From: DASUPK01 sp963848955
GTDB lineage: Bacteria > Actinomycetota > Thermoleophilia > Solirubrobacterales > 70-9
Reading direction: 5' to 3'
Length of the DNA stretch: 64,000 nucleotides
Assembly: GCA_963848955.1 (NCBI GenBank)
Contig: CAWKFQ010000017.1
Coordinates: 1-64,000, forward strand
The translations under genes and the position numbers were made by a program. The notes below the pieces were generated by a model. The model was not told the origin of the DNA. It was given only the letters and a program-made list of their open reading frames with translations, and ran no database searches. This document shows positions 23,887 through 32,100 of this stretch, one piece after another; positions within the stretch are counted from its first letter, which is position 1; each line of letters begins with the position of its first letter.

Positions 23887-25220
23887 CCTCCGTCCTGGCA
23901 GAGCCCGCCCAGCGGGAGGACTTGGGGCGCGAGGCATACGGCCTGATGCGCCGGCTGTTTCCGCTCTGCCGCAGCCTCACCGGAGACGGGGTGCGGGCAA
24001 CCTTCGACGTGCTCGACGAGCAGATCCCACTTCTTCGGACCGAGATCCCCAGCGGGAGCCGTGTCTGCGACTGGATCGTGCCCGACGAGTGGAATCTCCG
24101 AGATGCACATATCACGGGACCGGACGGGAGGCGTGTGCTCGATTGGCGCGATTCAGCCCTGCACGTCGTCTCCTACAGCGAGCCGGTGCGGGCCCGGCTT
24201 TCCCTCGAGGAGCTGCGTGAGCGGCTCCACACCCTTCCCGAGCAACCCGACCTGATCCCGTACAGGACCTCGTACTACGAGAGGACGTGGGGCTTCTGCC
24301 TCTCGCACCGAGCGCTTGCCGAGCTGCCGCCGGGGGAGTACGACGTGGTCATCGACTCGACTCTCGAGCCAGGTCATCTGACCTACGCCGAGCACCTGAT
24401 CCCCGGGCACGGCCCGAAGGAGGTCCTCGTCTCGACCTACGTCTGCCACCCCTCCCTCGCGAATGACAACCTCTCCGGGATCGCCGTCGCGACGATGCTC
24501 GCGAAACGGCTCCAGGGCCGGTCGCTTCGGCACTCCTATCGCTTCCTCTTCGGGCCGGGCACGATCGGGCCGCTGGCCTGGCTCGATCGGAACCGCGGGG
24601 CACTCGATCGGATCGCCCACGGCCTCGCCGTCTCGTGCATCGGTGACGGGGGTGACCTGACCTACAAGCGCAGCCGTCGCGGCGACGCCGAGGTGGACCT
24701 GGCGATGGAGGTGGTGCTGCGCGACTCCGGCGAGCCGCATCGCATCCTGCCCTGGGAGCCATGGGGGGGCGACGAACGGCAGTTCTGCTCCCCCGGGTTC
24801 GATCTTCCGGTCGGCACGCTGATGCGCACCCCGCACGGGGAATTCGACGGCTACCACACCTCGGCCGACGCCCTCGAGCTGATCCGGCCCGAGTCGCTCG
24901 CGGGGGCGGTGGACCGATGCCTCGAGCTGGTGGAGGTGCTCGAGAGCAACCGGGCCTGTACCAACCTCGCTCCATTCGGCGAGCCGCAGCTCGGGAGGCG
25001 GGGCCTTTACCGCTCCGCCGGGGGCGCCGTTGCGAGCCCGGATGACGAAAGGGCCCTGCTCTGGGCTCTGAACCTGAGCGACGGCGACGCCAGCCTGCTC
25101 GAGATCGCCCGGCGCTCGGGGCTCAGCTATCCGATCGTGAGCCGTGCCGCCGACCGTCTCGAGCGCGCCGGGCTACTCGCGGCGAGTCCGCCCGAGCCAG
25201 GAGGCCGGGCCGCACGATGA
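23883..25220 (+). CDS. DUF4910 protein: M28-like aminopeptidase fold with C-terminal winged helix
   Basis: 445 residues from GTG 23883, overlapping the previous stop as GTGA. The N-terminal half (FPLCRSLTGDGVRATFDVL, VCDWIVPDEWNLRDA) and zinc-peptidase-like motifs (STYVCHPSLANDNLSG, GGDERQFCSPGFDLPV, FDGYHTSADALELI) match DUF4910 proteins found in polysaccharide gene clusters. The last 75 or so residues look like a winged-helix module (ALLWALNLSDGDASLLEIARRSGL). The substrate is unknown; hydrolysis of an amide on a modified sugar is a guess from the neighbours. Confidence 0.85.
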   Translation: MTSVLAEPAQREDLGREAYGLMRRLFPLCRSLTGDGVRATFDVLDEQIPLLRTEIPSGSRVCDWIVPDEWNLRDAHITGPDGRRVLDWRDSALHVVSYSEPVRARLSLEELRERLHTLPEQPDLIPYRTSYYERTWGFCLSHRALAELPPGEYDVVIDSTLEPGHLTYAEHLIPGHGPKEVLVSTYVCHPSLANDNLSGIAVATMLAKRLQGRSLRHSYRFLFGPGTIGPLAWLDRNRGALDRIAHGLAVSCIGDGGDLTYKRSRRGDAEVDLAMEVVLRDSGEPHRILPWEPWGGDERQFCSPGFDLPVGTLMRTPHGEFDGYHTSADALELIRPESLAGAVDRCLELVEVLESNRACTNLAPFGEPQLGRRGLYRSAGGAVASPDDERALLWALNLSDGDASLLEIARRSGLSYPIVSRAADRLERAGLLAASPPEPGGRAAR

Positions 25221-26170
25221 CCGGGGTGCGCGGCAGCCGTGTGCTCGTCACCGGCGCAACCGGAATGATCGGCCGGCAGCTGCTGCCGATGCTGGACGAG
25301 GCCGAGGTCGTCGCCGTGAGCCGCTTCCCCCGGACGGACTCTGAGGGCGTGGGGTGGGTCGCTTGCGATCTCGCCGAGCCCGGGTCCGCGTCCGAGCTCG
25401 TGGCTTCCTTCCGCCCGGAGGTCGTCATCCACCTCGCCGGCAGCGTCCGCGGCGACCGCTCCCTCGATGCGGTCTCTCCGACGCTGATGACCAACCTGCT
25501 GGCGGGGGTGGAACTGCTGGAGGCGGCGACGAGGGCGGGCTGCCGGAGGATCGTCACGAGCGGCTCGCTGCTGGAGGAGCCCGCGGCCGACGGGCCGTTC
25601 CCGGTTCCGCCATCCCCGTACGGCGCCTCGCGCTGGGCGGCCAGCGCGTACGCGCGCATGTTCCACGCCCTCTTCGATTCGCCGGTGGTGATCTTGCGGC
25701 CGTCCTATGTCTATGGCCCCGGCCAGGACACGACCAAGCTGATCCCCCACACGATCAACACCCTTCTCGAGGGCGGCAGCCCCGCGATCGGATCGGGGAC
25801 GCGCCGTCTCGACTGCGTCTACGCGGCGGATGCGGCACGCGCCTTCCTGTGCGCCGCCTCGGCCGTAGGTGTGGAAGGCCGCACGATCGACCTCGGCTGC
25901 GGATCGCCCGTATCCGTGCGCTCCATCGTGGGACTGATCGAAGGGCTGCTCGGCCAGACCCCGGGGCGCCCCATGTTCGGTGCCGTGCCGACACGCCCGT
26001 TGGAGCAGGAAGTGGCGGTGGACGTCGAGCAGGCGGCGGAGGCGCTCGCGTGGCGGGCGACCACGCGGCTGGAGGACGGTCTCCGCGCGACCGTCGATTG
26101 GTTCCGCGCTGCCCATCCCGGCGCGCGGGAACCGCGCTACGAGGCGGCGGCGGCCTCGAGTCGGGACTGA
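25217..26170 (+). CDS. NAD-dependent epimerase/dehydratase with Arg in place of the catalytic Lys
   Basis: 317 residues, extended SDR family. The nucleotide-binding motif is VTGATGMIGRQLLP near the N-terminus; the substrate region has VVIHLAGSVRGDRSL, SYVYGPGQDTTKLIPH and DCVYAADAARAFL. The active-site motif, normally Tyr-x3-Lys, reads YGASR (TAC GGC GCC TCG CGC), so the lysine is replaced by arginine. It is last in the coupled operon (ATGA overlap). Its 3' end overlaps the convergent dioxygenase-like gene by 34 bp. Confidence 0.88.
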   Translation: MTGVRGSRVLVTGATGMIGRQLLPMLDEAEVVAVSRFPRTDSEGVGWVACDLAEPGSASELVASFRPEVVIHLAGSVRGDRSLDAVSPTLMTNLLAGVELLEAATRAGCRRIVTSGSLLEEPAADGPFPVPPSPYGASRWAASAYARMFHALFDSPVVILRPSYVYGPGQDTTKLIPHTINTLLEGGSPAIGSGTRRLDCVYAADAARAFLCAASAVGVEGRTIDLGCGSPVSVRSIVGLIEGLLGQTPGRPMFGAVPTRPLEQEVAVDVEQAAEALAWRATTRLEDGLRATVDWFRAAHPGAREPRYEAAAASSRD

Positions 26171-27042
26171 CCCTCGTAGCCGGCGATGACTTCCTCGGGC
26201 AGCGGTTCGAGGTCGCTGGCCCGCACGAAGTCACGAAGCGTTGTGCCTGTGCACTCCGAGTCGATATTCGGCGCCCCCATGCGATCGACGAGGTCGTTGA
26301 GGCTCACGGTCCGGAAGTCGATGCTGAAGCGCGTGCGGCGCGTGGTGTTGGGGACCGTCGAGTGCAGTTGCGCTGCCGAGAAGACCAGCGTGCCCCCGGG
26401 TGGTGTGACGACCCGGATGTCGGGCTCGAGGTCGAGTGGTTCCTCGGGCTGCGGCTGCTTGCGAGTCTCCTTCTTGACCTGCTTCGCCGCCTGACGCCGT
26501 CCGGTCTTGCTCCACTCCTCGTAGTCATAGTCGGCGGAGCTGTTGCGGATGGGCCGGTCGAAGTACTGGGGATGAAACGCCATCGAGTTGTGAGACTCGA
26601 CCTCGTAGACCGGCAGCCACCAGTTGAGCTGCTGCTGGGGCGCCGAGAACCAGGTGTCCCGATGCGGGTGAAACTGGTAGGCGAGTCCCGCGTTCAGATA
26701 GTCGACGGGCGCCATCGTCCGCAGTCGCGGGACGTCGAAGTAGGTCTGATCGAGATCGCACCCCAGCTCCGACAGCAGCCCGCCGATCAGCTTCTTCGCG
26801 CGCGGGTGATGAATGAACTTGGGCTTGAGCTCGGCGAGGATCTCCACGTATCGTTCGGGGTCGAGGCTCTCCTGGGCGACCGTGGGCTCGTGGGGAGCGA
26901 ACGCCGCCTCGCTCAGCTCCCGTGCCAGGTCAGACAGCTCCGCGGCGCTCACCTTCGGAGAGAAGGCGAAGAGCTCGCCGCGATAGAGCTGATGACGGCG
27001 GTCCTGATCTGTGATCTGGGAGTCGAGATAGATCGTCGGCAA
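26137..27042 (-). CDS. Iron/2-oxoglutarate dioxygenase-like protein (phytanoyl-CoA hydroxylase type)
   Basis: 301 residues. A likely Fe(II) facial triad is HRD in QFHPHRDTWFSAPQQQLNWW and a distal His in FSAAQLHSTVPN; the Arg in TRRTRFSIDFR fits the 2-oxoglutarate anchor. The substrate is unknown; the setting among nucleotide-sugar genes suggests a sugar or glycan oxidation, an inference. A Lys/Gln/Glu-rich insert around residues 185-205 may be flexible. A GGAGGAAGA ribosome site precedes ATG 27042. Confidence 0.75.
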   Translation of the reverse strand: MPTIYLDSQITDQDRRHQLYRGELFAFSPKVSAAELSDLARELSEAAFAPHEPTVAQESLDPERYVEILAELKPKFIHHPRAKKLIGGLLSELGCDLDQTYFDVPRLRTMAPVDYLNAGLAYQFHPHRDTWFSAPQQQLNWWLPVYEVESHNSMAFHPQYFDRPIRNSSADYDYEEWSKTGRRQAAKQVKKETRKQPQPEEPLDLEPDIRVVTPPGGTLVFSAAQLHSTVPNTTRRTRFSIDFRTVSLNDLVDRMGAPNIDSECTGTTLRDFVRASDLEPLPEEVIAGYEGQSRLEAAAAS

Positions 27043-27092
27043 GGTCTTCCTCCAAGGTCGGCACCACGGCGCGTTGGCCGCTTCTCACCCGA

Positions 27093-27722
27093 CTAACGAC
27101 CGGGGACCCCCGAAGCTTCTGGCACCGAGAGGCCGGGCCAAGCACGATCGCGCTCGGAGATCAGCCGCCGATCGGCGGGCGGCCAGTCGATACCCAGCGC
27201 CGGGTCGTCCCAGCGCACCCCTCGCGCCGCCCGTGGCACGTAGTGGTGCGACATCTGGTAGAGCACCTCCGTGTCGTCCTCGAGCGTCTGATAGCCCTGC
27301 GCAAACCCCTCTGGGACGTAGGCGAGGCGCCCGTTTTGAGCGCTCAGCTCGGCGCCCACCCAGTCGTTGCGAGTCGCTGACTCCCTGCGCAGATCGACCA
27401 TCACGAGAAAAACCGACCCCCGTGTGCACCTGACCAGCTTGATCTCGGCGTGCGGCGCCTCCTGGTAGTGCAGGCCACGCAGGGTGTGCCGGCGCGGGCT
27501 CTGAATGGTGCTGCTCTGCACGATCCGCATAGGCAATCCCTGCTCCGCGAACTCGGTCTCGCAGAACGTGCGGGCGAGGAAGCCGCGCTCATCGGACTGG
27601 GGCTCGACGTCGATCAGGAGTGCACCCTCGAGCGGGGTCGGGTTGAAGATCAACGGCCCGACCAGCTGTTCGACGGGCCCGTCACGACACAGCAGCCGGG
27701 ACGCGCCAGCGGAGCTCGTCAT
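27093..27722 (-). CDS. dTDP-4-dehydrorhamnose 3,5-epimerase family protein (cupin)
   Basis: 209 residues, RmlC-type cupin fold. Motifs are VEPQSDERGFLARTF, the catalytic-His segment RRHTLRGLHYQEAPHAEIKLVRC, VMVDLRRES and LAYVPEGFAQGYQTL (the family usually has His after Ala; here Gln). No rmlA or rmlB is in the window, so it may act on another keto-sugar from the nearby SDRs. The start at 27722 overlaps the upstream epimerase by 41 bp; a shorter start is possible. Confidence 0.87.
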   Translation of the reverse strand: MTSSAGASRLLCRDGPVEQLVGPLIFNPTPLEGALLIDVEPQSDERGFLARTFCETEFAEQGLPMRIVQSSTIQSPRRHTLRGLHYQEAPHAEIKLVRCTRGSVFLVMVDLRRESATRNDWVGAELSAQNGRLAYVPEGFAQGYQTLEDDTEVLYQMSHHYVPRAARGVRWDDPALGIDWPPADRRLISERDRAWPGLSVPEASGVPGR

Positions 27723-28722
27723 CGAGCCGGCCGGCGTCCTGAAGCTCCCGGACGCGGTTGATCCGGAGGTACCTGCTGCCCGTGAACCGCTCGAAGGTCA
27801 GCTCGTTTTGCTCGTATGCCTCGCGAAGCTGCTCCGCGCCCCGACGGACCGTCCACAACGGCTTGGATGCCGGAAGCACCGTCGCGATCTTGTTGCAGTC
27901 GACCTGATACGAGCGCTTGTCCGGCCCGGCCCCCGCGGCAAATGAAGCGCGTGCGCCCGGCATCACCTCCTCGACGATCTCGGCGAGCTTCCGGATCCGG
28001 TAGTTCTCGGCGTTCGAGCCGACGTTGAAGGCCTGATCGTGGACGAGCTCACGGGGAGCCTCGAGGACGGCGAGAAAGGCGGCGGCGATGTCCTCCACGT
28101 GGACGAGCGGGCGCCAGGGCGTCCCGTCGCTCTGGATCAGCACCTCACCGGTCGTATGGGCGTAGCCGACCAGGTTGTTGACCACCACGTCGACGCGCAG
28201 CCGGGGGGAGGCCCCGTAGGCCGTGGCATTGCGCAGGAACGTCGGGCTGAACGAGTCGTCGGCCAGGGCCGCGATGTCCCGCTCGGCGAGGACCTTCGAC
28301 TCGCCGTAGGGACTCACCGGGGCGAACTCTGCGCCCTCGTCGAGCATCTCATCCCCGGCCTTGCCGTAGAGGCTGCACGAGGAAGAGAACAGAAAGCGCG
28401 GGACGCCGGCGCCCTTGGCTTGCTCCGCGACCCGCGCGGAGCCCAGGTGGTTGATCTCATATGTCGCCCGCGGGTTGAGGTCACCGACCGGGTCGTTGCA
28501 GACGGCGGCAAGATGAATCACCGCGTCGAAACCGACCAGCTGCTCGCTCTCGATGTCGCGAACATCGGCCCGTAGAGAAGAGACGTCGGCGGCCGCATCG
28601 CCGAAGGTGCAGTCAGCGAACAGGTCGGAATCGAGCCCGACTACCTCGTGACCTGCCCTGGTGAGCATGGGGACGAGCACAGATCCGATGTAGCCGTGAT
28701 GACCGGTGACGAGGACGCGCAC
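27682..28722 (-). CDS. NAD-dependent sugar epimerase/dehydratase
   Basis: 346-residue extended SDR. NAD motif VTGHHGYIGSVLVP at residues 5-18; catalytic Ser and Tyr-x3-Lys are present (FSSSCSLYGKAG, SPYGESKVLAERD); the substrate region has FLRNATAYGASPRLRVD and PLVHVEDIAAAFL. The initial VTGHHGYIG and the NxAENYRI-like NVGSNAENYRI resemble SDRs found beside C-methyltransferase/cupin gene sets. It is probably co-transcribed with the cupin epimerase, which it overlaps. A CAGGAGG site precedes ATG 28722. Confidence 0.9.
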   Translation of the reverse strand: MRVLVTGHHGYIGSVLVPMLTRAGHEVVGLDSDLFADCTFGDAAADVSSLRADVRDIESEQLVGFDAVIHLAAVCNDPVGDLNPRATYEINHLGSARVAEQAKGAGVPRFLFSSSCSLYGKAGDEMLDEGAEFAPVSPYGESKVLAERDIAALADDSFSPTFLRNATAYGASPRLRVDVVVNNLVGYAHTTGEVLIQSDGTPWRPLVHVEDIAAAFLAVLEAPRELVHDQAFNVGSNAENYRIRKLAEIVEEVMPGARASFAAGAGPDKRSYQVDCNKIATVLPASKPLWTVRRGAEQLREAYEQNELTFERFTGSRYLRINRVRELQDAGRLDDELRWRVPAAVS

Positions 28723-28817
28723 TGTTGAGCCTCCTGGGCGTGGCTGGCGTTCAGCCGACGCAGCGGCTGTGGGGCACTAACGGGCGCCGAGCGCCAATTC
28801 GTGCACGCCGAACTCGC

Positions 28818-29072
28818 TCAGCGGGCGACGGGCCAGCCCTCGATGGTCTTGAGTAGACGCCAGTCCTCCGGCAGGTCTCCGCCGAGGATCGCCGTCCACG
28901 CATGCCCCCCGCGCGCGTAGGCGGCCCACCACCGGTTCCGGGCCCGTCTCTCGACACGGTAGGCCTTGGCCAGGCGCAGCCCCTCCGCCCGAAGCGTCTC
29001 TTCCGCCTGACGCAGGAGCGCGGAGCGCGCCACGGGCGCCGCGCGCGTCGCTGCTGCCTCCAACTGGATCAC
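28818..29072 (-). CDS. Small basic protein coupled to the WecG-type gene
   Basis: 84 residues from GTG 29072, which overlaps the wecG-type stop as GTGA. The sequence is helical, with many Arg and Ala: SALLRQAEETLRAEGLRLA and RARNRWWAAYARGG, then a conserved-looking end GGDLPEDWRLLKTIEGWPV. No signal peptide. I do not recognise a family; the tight overlap argues that it is real. Confidence 0.5.
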   Translation of the reverse strand: MIQLEAAATRAAPVARSALLRQAEETLRAEGLRLAKAYRVERRARNRWWAAYARGGHAWTAILGGDLPEDWRLLKTIEGWPVAR

Positions 29073-29848
29073 GTCAAGGTCCCTTGTGCGCCGGCAGCGT
29101 TCCGGGCGGGCCTGAACAGGCGGCAGACCAGTGCCCAGCCGAGAAGCATGGGGGCGAATGGGAGGTCCCGGAGGATGTAGCGCGCGAACAACCGCCGCGG
29201 CTCGCGAACCAGCCGATACAGCCACTCGAGTCCGAGGCGTTGGAGGGCAACCGGCGCCCGCGTCTGCTCTCCCGCGAGAAAGCTCAGCGCTATTCCCACT
29301 CCGACGAACCAGGTGCCGGGAAGCTCGGCGCGCAGCGTGCTGATGAGCTTCTCCTGCTTCGGGAAACCGAGCCCGACCAGGACGACAGCAGGCCGCGCGC
29401 GAATGAGCATCGCGTTGATCCGCTCGAGCTCGCCGGAGTCGTCCCCGAACCCGAAGGGCGGGCAATGCGACTGGACCTGCAAGTGGCCGGGGAAGCGCGA
29501 CCGGAGACGCCGCGCGGCGGCGGCAGCCACCCCCGGATTTCCTCCCAGGAGGAACACGGACAATCCCGCCCGCGCGGCGGCCCTCGGCAGGCTCTGGGCA
29601 AGGTCGCTCCCGGCAACCCTCTCCGGCAACGGCATGCCGGCCAGCCGCGAGGCCCAGATGATGGGCTGGCCGTCGGCGACGCGATGGGTGGCGGCCAGGA
29701 TCAGGTCGCGGCTCTCGCGGCTCGACCTGAACTTGCGGACGATGTCGAGGTTCGGGGTGACGACCCAACCGCCTTCGCCCGCGCTCGCCCTCTCCACGAC
29801 CAGCTGAACCAGCGTCTCCTCGTCGATCGCGTCGAACGGGACGCCCAT
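29069..29848 (-). CDS. WecG/TagA/CpsF-family glycosyltransferase (GT26)
   Basis: 259 residues. Family motifs: GWVVTPNLDIVRKF, VADGQPIIWASRLAGMPLPERVAGSDL, LSVFLLGGNPGVAAAAARRL, VVLVGLGFPKQEKLIS, WFVGVGIALSFLAGEQTRAPVALQRLGLEW. Relatives add N-acetylmannosamine or related sugars to a lipid-linked acceptor at the membrane. It probably supplies an early sugar after the initiating transferase. The frame is intact. Confidence 0.93.
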   Translation of the reverse strand: MGVPFDAIDEETLVQLVVERASAGEGGWVVTPNLDIVRKFRSSRESRDLILAATHRVADGQPIIWASRLAGMPLPERVAGSDLAQSLPRAAARAGLSVFLLGGNPGVAAAAARRLRSRFPGHLQVQSHCPPFGFGDDSGELERINAMLIRARPAVVLVGLGFPKQEKLISTLRAELPGTWFVGVGIALSFLAGEQTRAPVALQRLGLEWLYRLVREPRRLFARYILRDLPFAPMLLGWALVCRLFRPARNAAGAQGTLT

Positions 29849-30072
29849 GATCGACGCGATCTCGTGGCGCCGGGATCAGCTTCGGCTCGATCGATACCTC
29901 GCCGCGACGGGACCCTATGACGACCTGGGATTCCACCCTCACGTGATCAACGGGCGGGGTGCGCCGGACTTTTCACCGAGCGCCCGGACGACGTGGTGAG
30001 CGCGGCCGGCGATCGCCGGGTGGCTTACACGAGCAAGTAAGTGCTGCTCAGAACCGTTGTTAGGCAGGGCCA

Positions 30073-30102
30073 CTCACGCTGCCGCGGCACTTGGTTCGTG
30101 AG
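30073..30102. promoter_or_regulatory. Inverted repeat in the leader of the tandem-module gene
   Basis: ctcacg (30073-30078) and cgtgag (30097-30102) are complementary across 18 bases. The 290-bp gap 29849-30138 separates divergent genes and holds no convincing ORF. Confidence 0.25.
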
Positions 30103-30138
30103 GGGTTCATGTCCAAATAAATCGAACAGGAGGTAGCC

Positions 30139-31143
30139 GTGAGTTCCATGAGATCTGCCGACGAGCGACCCTTGCGTCCGGGCGACGTGGTCGAGGTTCG
30201 TTCCGAGGCGGAGATCCTGGCCACGCTTGACGGCGATGGCGCGCTGGACCGCCTGCCCTTCATGCCCGAGCTTCTGGCCCACGTGGGCCGCCGCTACACG
30301 GTCAGCCGACGAGTGGACAAGATCTGCAACACGCTCGACGCCACAGGGAGCCGGCGGATGTATGACACCGTCTACCTCGAAGACCTCCGCTGCAACGGCT
30401 CCGCCCACGATGGCTGTCAGGCCCGCTGCAGGATCTACTGGAAGGAGGCGTGGCTTCGCCGGGTCGACGACCATTCCGGGGCAGCCGACCCGGGCGACCA
30501 AGGAGACGAAGGAATCACCGAACTGGAGGGGCTCGCACGTTCCGGCACGAGAACCGTGCGGGAACTAGAGGGTGAACAGGTGGAGGTTTGGCGGTGCCAG
30601 GCGACTGACGCTCTCAAGTTCTCCGAGCGGCTGAAGACCTCCAACCTCCCCCAGTACTGGCGCGAGTTCCGCAACGGCAACTTCACTCCCTTCCGGTACC
30701 TGCTGCTGCTGGTGCGCGGGTTCGTGATGGAGGTCGCGAGACGGCTTCGGGTGCTCAAGGCACTGCCCCTGCACGGGCCGGGCGCAGCTCAGCCGGCGGA
30801 GCTCGGAGTGCAGCCGGGTGACCTCGTGCAGGTGCGATCTCCGGACGAGATCGAGTCCACGCTCGATGAGAAGGGCTTCAATCGTGGCCTCTCCTTCGAC
30901 CGCGAGATGCTGCCTTACTGCGGCCGGACGTTCCGGGTCAAGGACACGGTCGACCGAATCATTCAGGAAAAGACAGGTCGGATGCTCAAAATCCCAAAGG
31001 ACAGCCTCATTCTCGAGGGAGCTGTCTGCTCTGGCGAGCGAACTGCTGGATGCTGGTTCTGCCCGCGGGAGATCTATCCCTTCTGGCGCGAGGCCTGGGT
31101 GCGGCCCGTCGAGGGGTCGAACCGGCCTGATGTGACTGCGTGA
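30139..31143 (+). CDS. Protein of two tandem cysteine-containing modules, function unknown
   Basis: 334 residues; GTG 30139 has a CAGGAGG site six bases upstream. Residues about 13-112 and 229-328 are two copies of one module. Both begin GDxVxVRSxxEIxxTLD and continue through a GRxxxV segment. They end with a Cys cluster, CNGSAHDGCQARC in the first and CSGERTAGCWFC in the second, followed by Trp-x-Glu-Ala-Trp (WKEAWL, WREAWV). The cysteines (plus a His in module 1) could bind a metal. The linker has a hydrophobic stretch (FRYLLLLVRGFVME). It is first in a three-gene overlapped unit with a glycosyltransferase. No named function known to me. Confidence 0.8.
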   Translation: MSSMRSADERPLRPGDVVEVRSEAEILATLDGDGALDRLPFMPELLAHVGRRYTVSRRVDKICNTLDATGSRRMYDTVYLEDLRCNGSAHDGCQARCRIYWKEAWLRRVDDHSGAADPGDQGDEGITELEGLARSGTRTVRELEGEQVEVWRCQATDALKFSERLKTSNLPQYWREFRNGNFTPFRYLLLLVRGFVMEVARRLRVLKALPLHGPGAAQPAELGVQPGDLVQVRSPDEIESTLDEKGFNRGLSFDREMLPYCGRTFRVKDTVDRIIQEKTGRMLKIPKDSLILEGAVCSGERTAGCWFCPREIYPFWREAWVRPVEGSNRPDVTA

Positions 31144-32100
31144 CGCCGGACGGCCACAGTGGGGTGGTCATCGAAGACCCACCGATTGGAACGACCGTCT
31201 CGGTGGTGGTCGATGTCGTGATCGTCGCGTACAACAGCAGCGACACCCTGCGTGCTGCTGTCGGAGCCCCTTGTGCAGCTTCCATGGGTGAGCGTGACCG
31301 TCGTCGACAACGCGTCGCCCGACGACCCCGCCGCGGTGGTCTCAGACCTTCCCGTCCGCATGATCAAGGCGCCCCGGAATGGCGGCTTCGCGTACGGCTG
31401 CAACCTTGGGGCCGCCGCGGGCAATGCGGAGTTCGTGCTGTTGCTGAACCCAGACGCGAGGATCGAGTCGGCGAGCCTCAGCACGCTCGCCAGCGGGCTT
31501 CGCGCCGATCCTGCGCTTGGGAGCGTCGGCCCGCGGACGCTCGGCGAGGACGGCCGGCTCCACCGTACCCAGCGTCGATTCCCGCGCCTTCGCTCCACCT
31601 ACGCGCAGGCGCTGGGTCTACACCGGGTCGCAGGGCTTTCGAGCTGGGCGGGTGAAGTCATTCAGGACCCGGCCGCGTACACGCGACCCGGTACGCCTGA
31701 TTGGCTTTCCGGGTCGTGCGTCCTGATTCGCCGTGCAGCGCTCGACGACGTCGGCGGCCTGGATGACGGGTTCTTCCTGTATTCGGAGGAAACGGACCTG
31801 TTCCGCCGCCTGCGCGATCGGGGGTGGCGAGCGCGTTTCGAGCCACAAGCCGTCGCCTACCACCAGGGGTACGGATCGGCGCCGTGGGAGACAGTTAGTC
31901 CCATCCTTGCCGGCAGCCGTGTCCGCTATGCGCGCAAGCACCACGGCCCGCTGGTGGCGGTTCTGGAGGCGATCGGTGTGGCGATCGACGCCCTCGCCCG
32001 TGCCGCTGCGTGGGCCAATCGCCCGGCGCGTCGTCGCGGGCACATGGCGGCCGCCCGCGCCGCGCTGTGCGCGGCCCGCCGGTCACTCAGTGAGCGATGA
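31140..32100 (+). CDS. GT2 glycosyltransferase (rhamnosyltransferase-like), one frame break
   Basis: About 318 residues from GTG 31140, overlapping the previous stop as GTGA. GT-A fold motifs are VDVVIVAYNSSDTL, VVDNASPDD, NGGFAYGCNLGA, LLLNPDARIE, and WLSGSCVLIRRAALDDVGGLDDGFFLYSEETDLFRRLRD cut into the usual blocks. A single-base break near 31258 falls between the first strand and the VVDNAS motif. The C-terminus is Arg/Ala-rich. It probably extends the polysaccharide from the cytoplasmic face. Confidence 0.9.

Noticed and set aside
26137..27096. Plus-strand frame continuing past the SDR stop across the dioxygenase-like gene
   Set aside because: It lies in a shifted frame relative to the SDR and is low-complexity; the minus-strand reading has catalytic His/Asp motifs.
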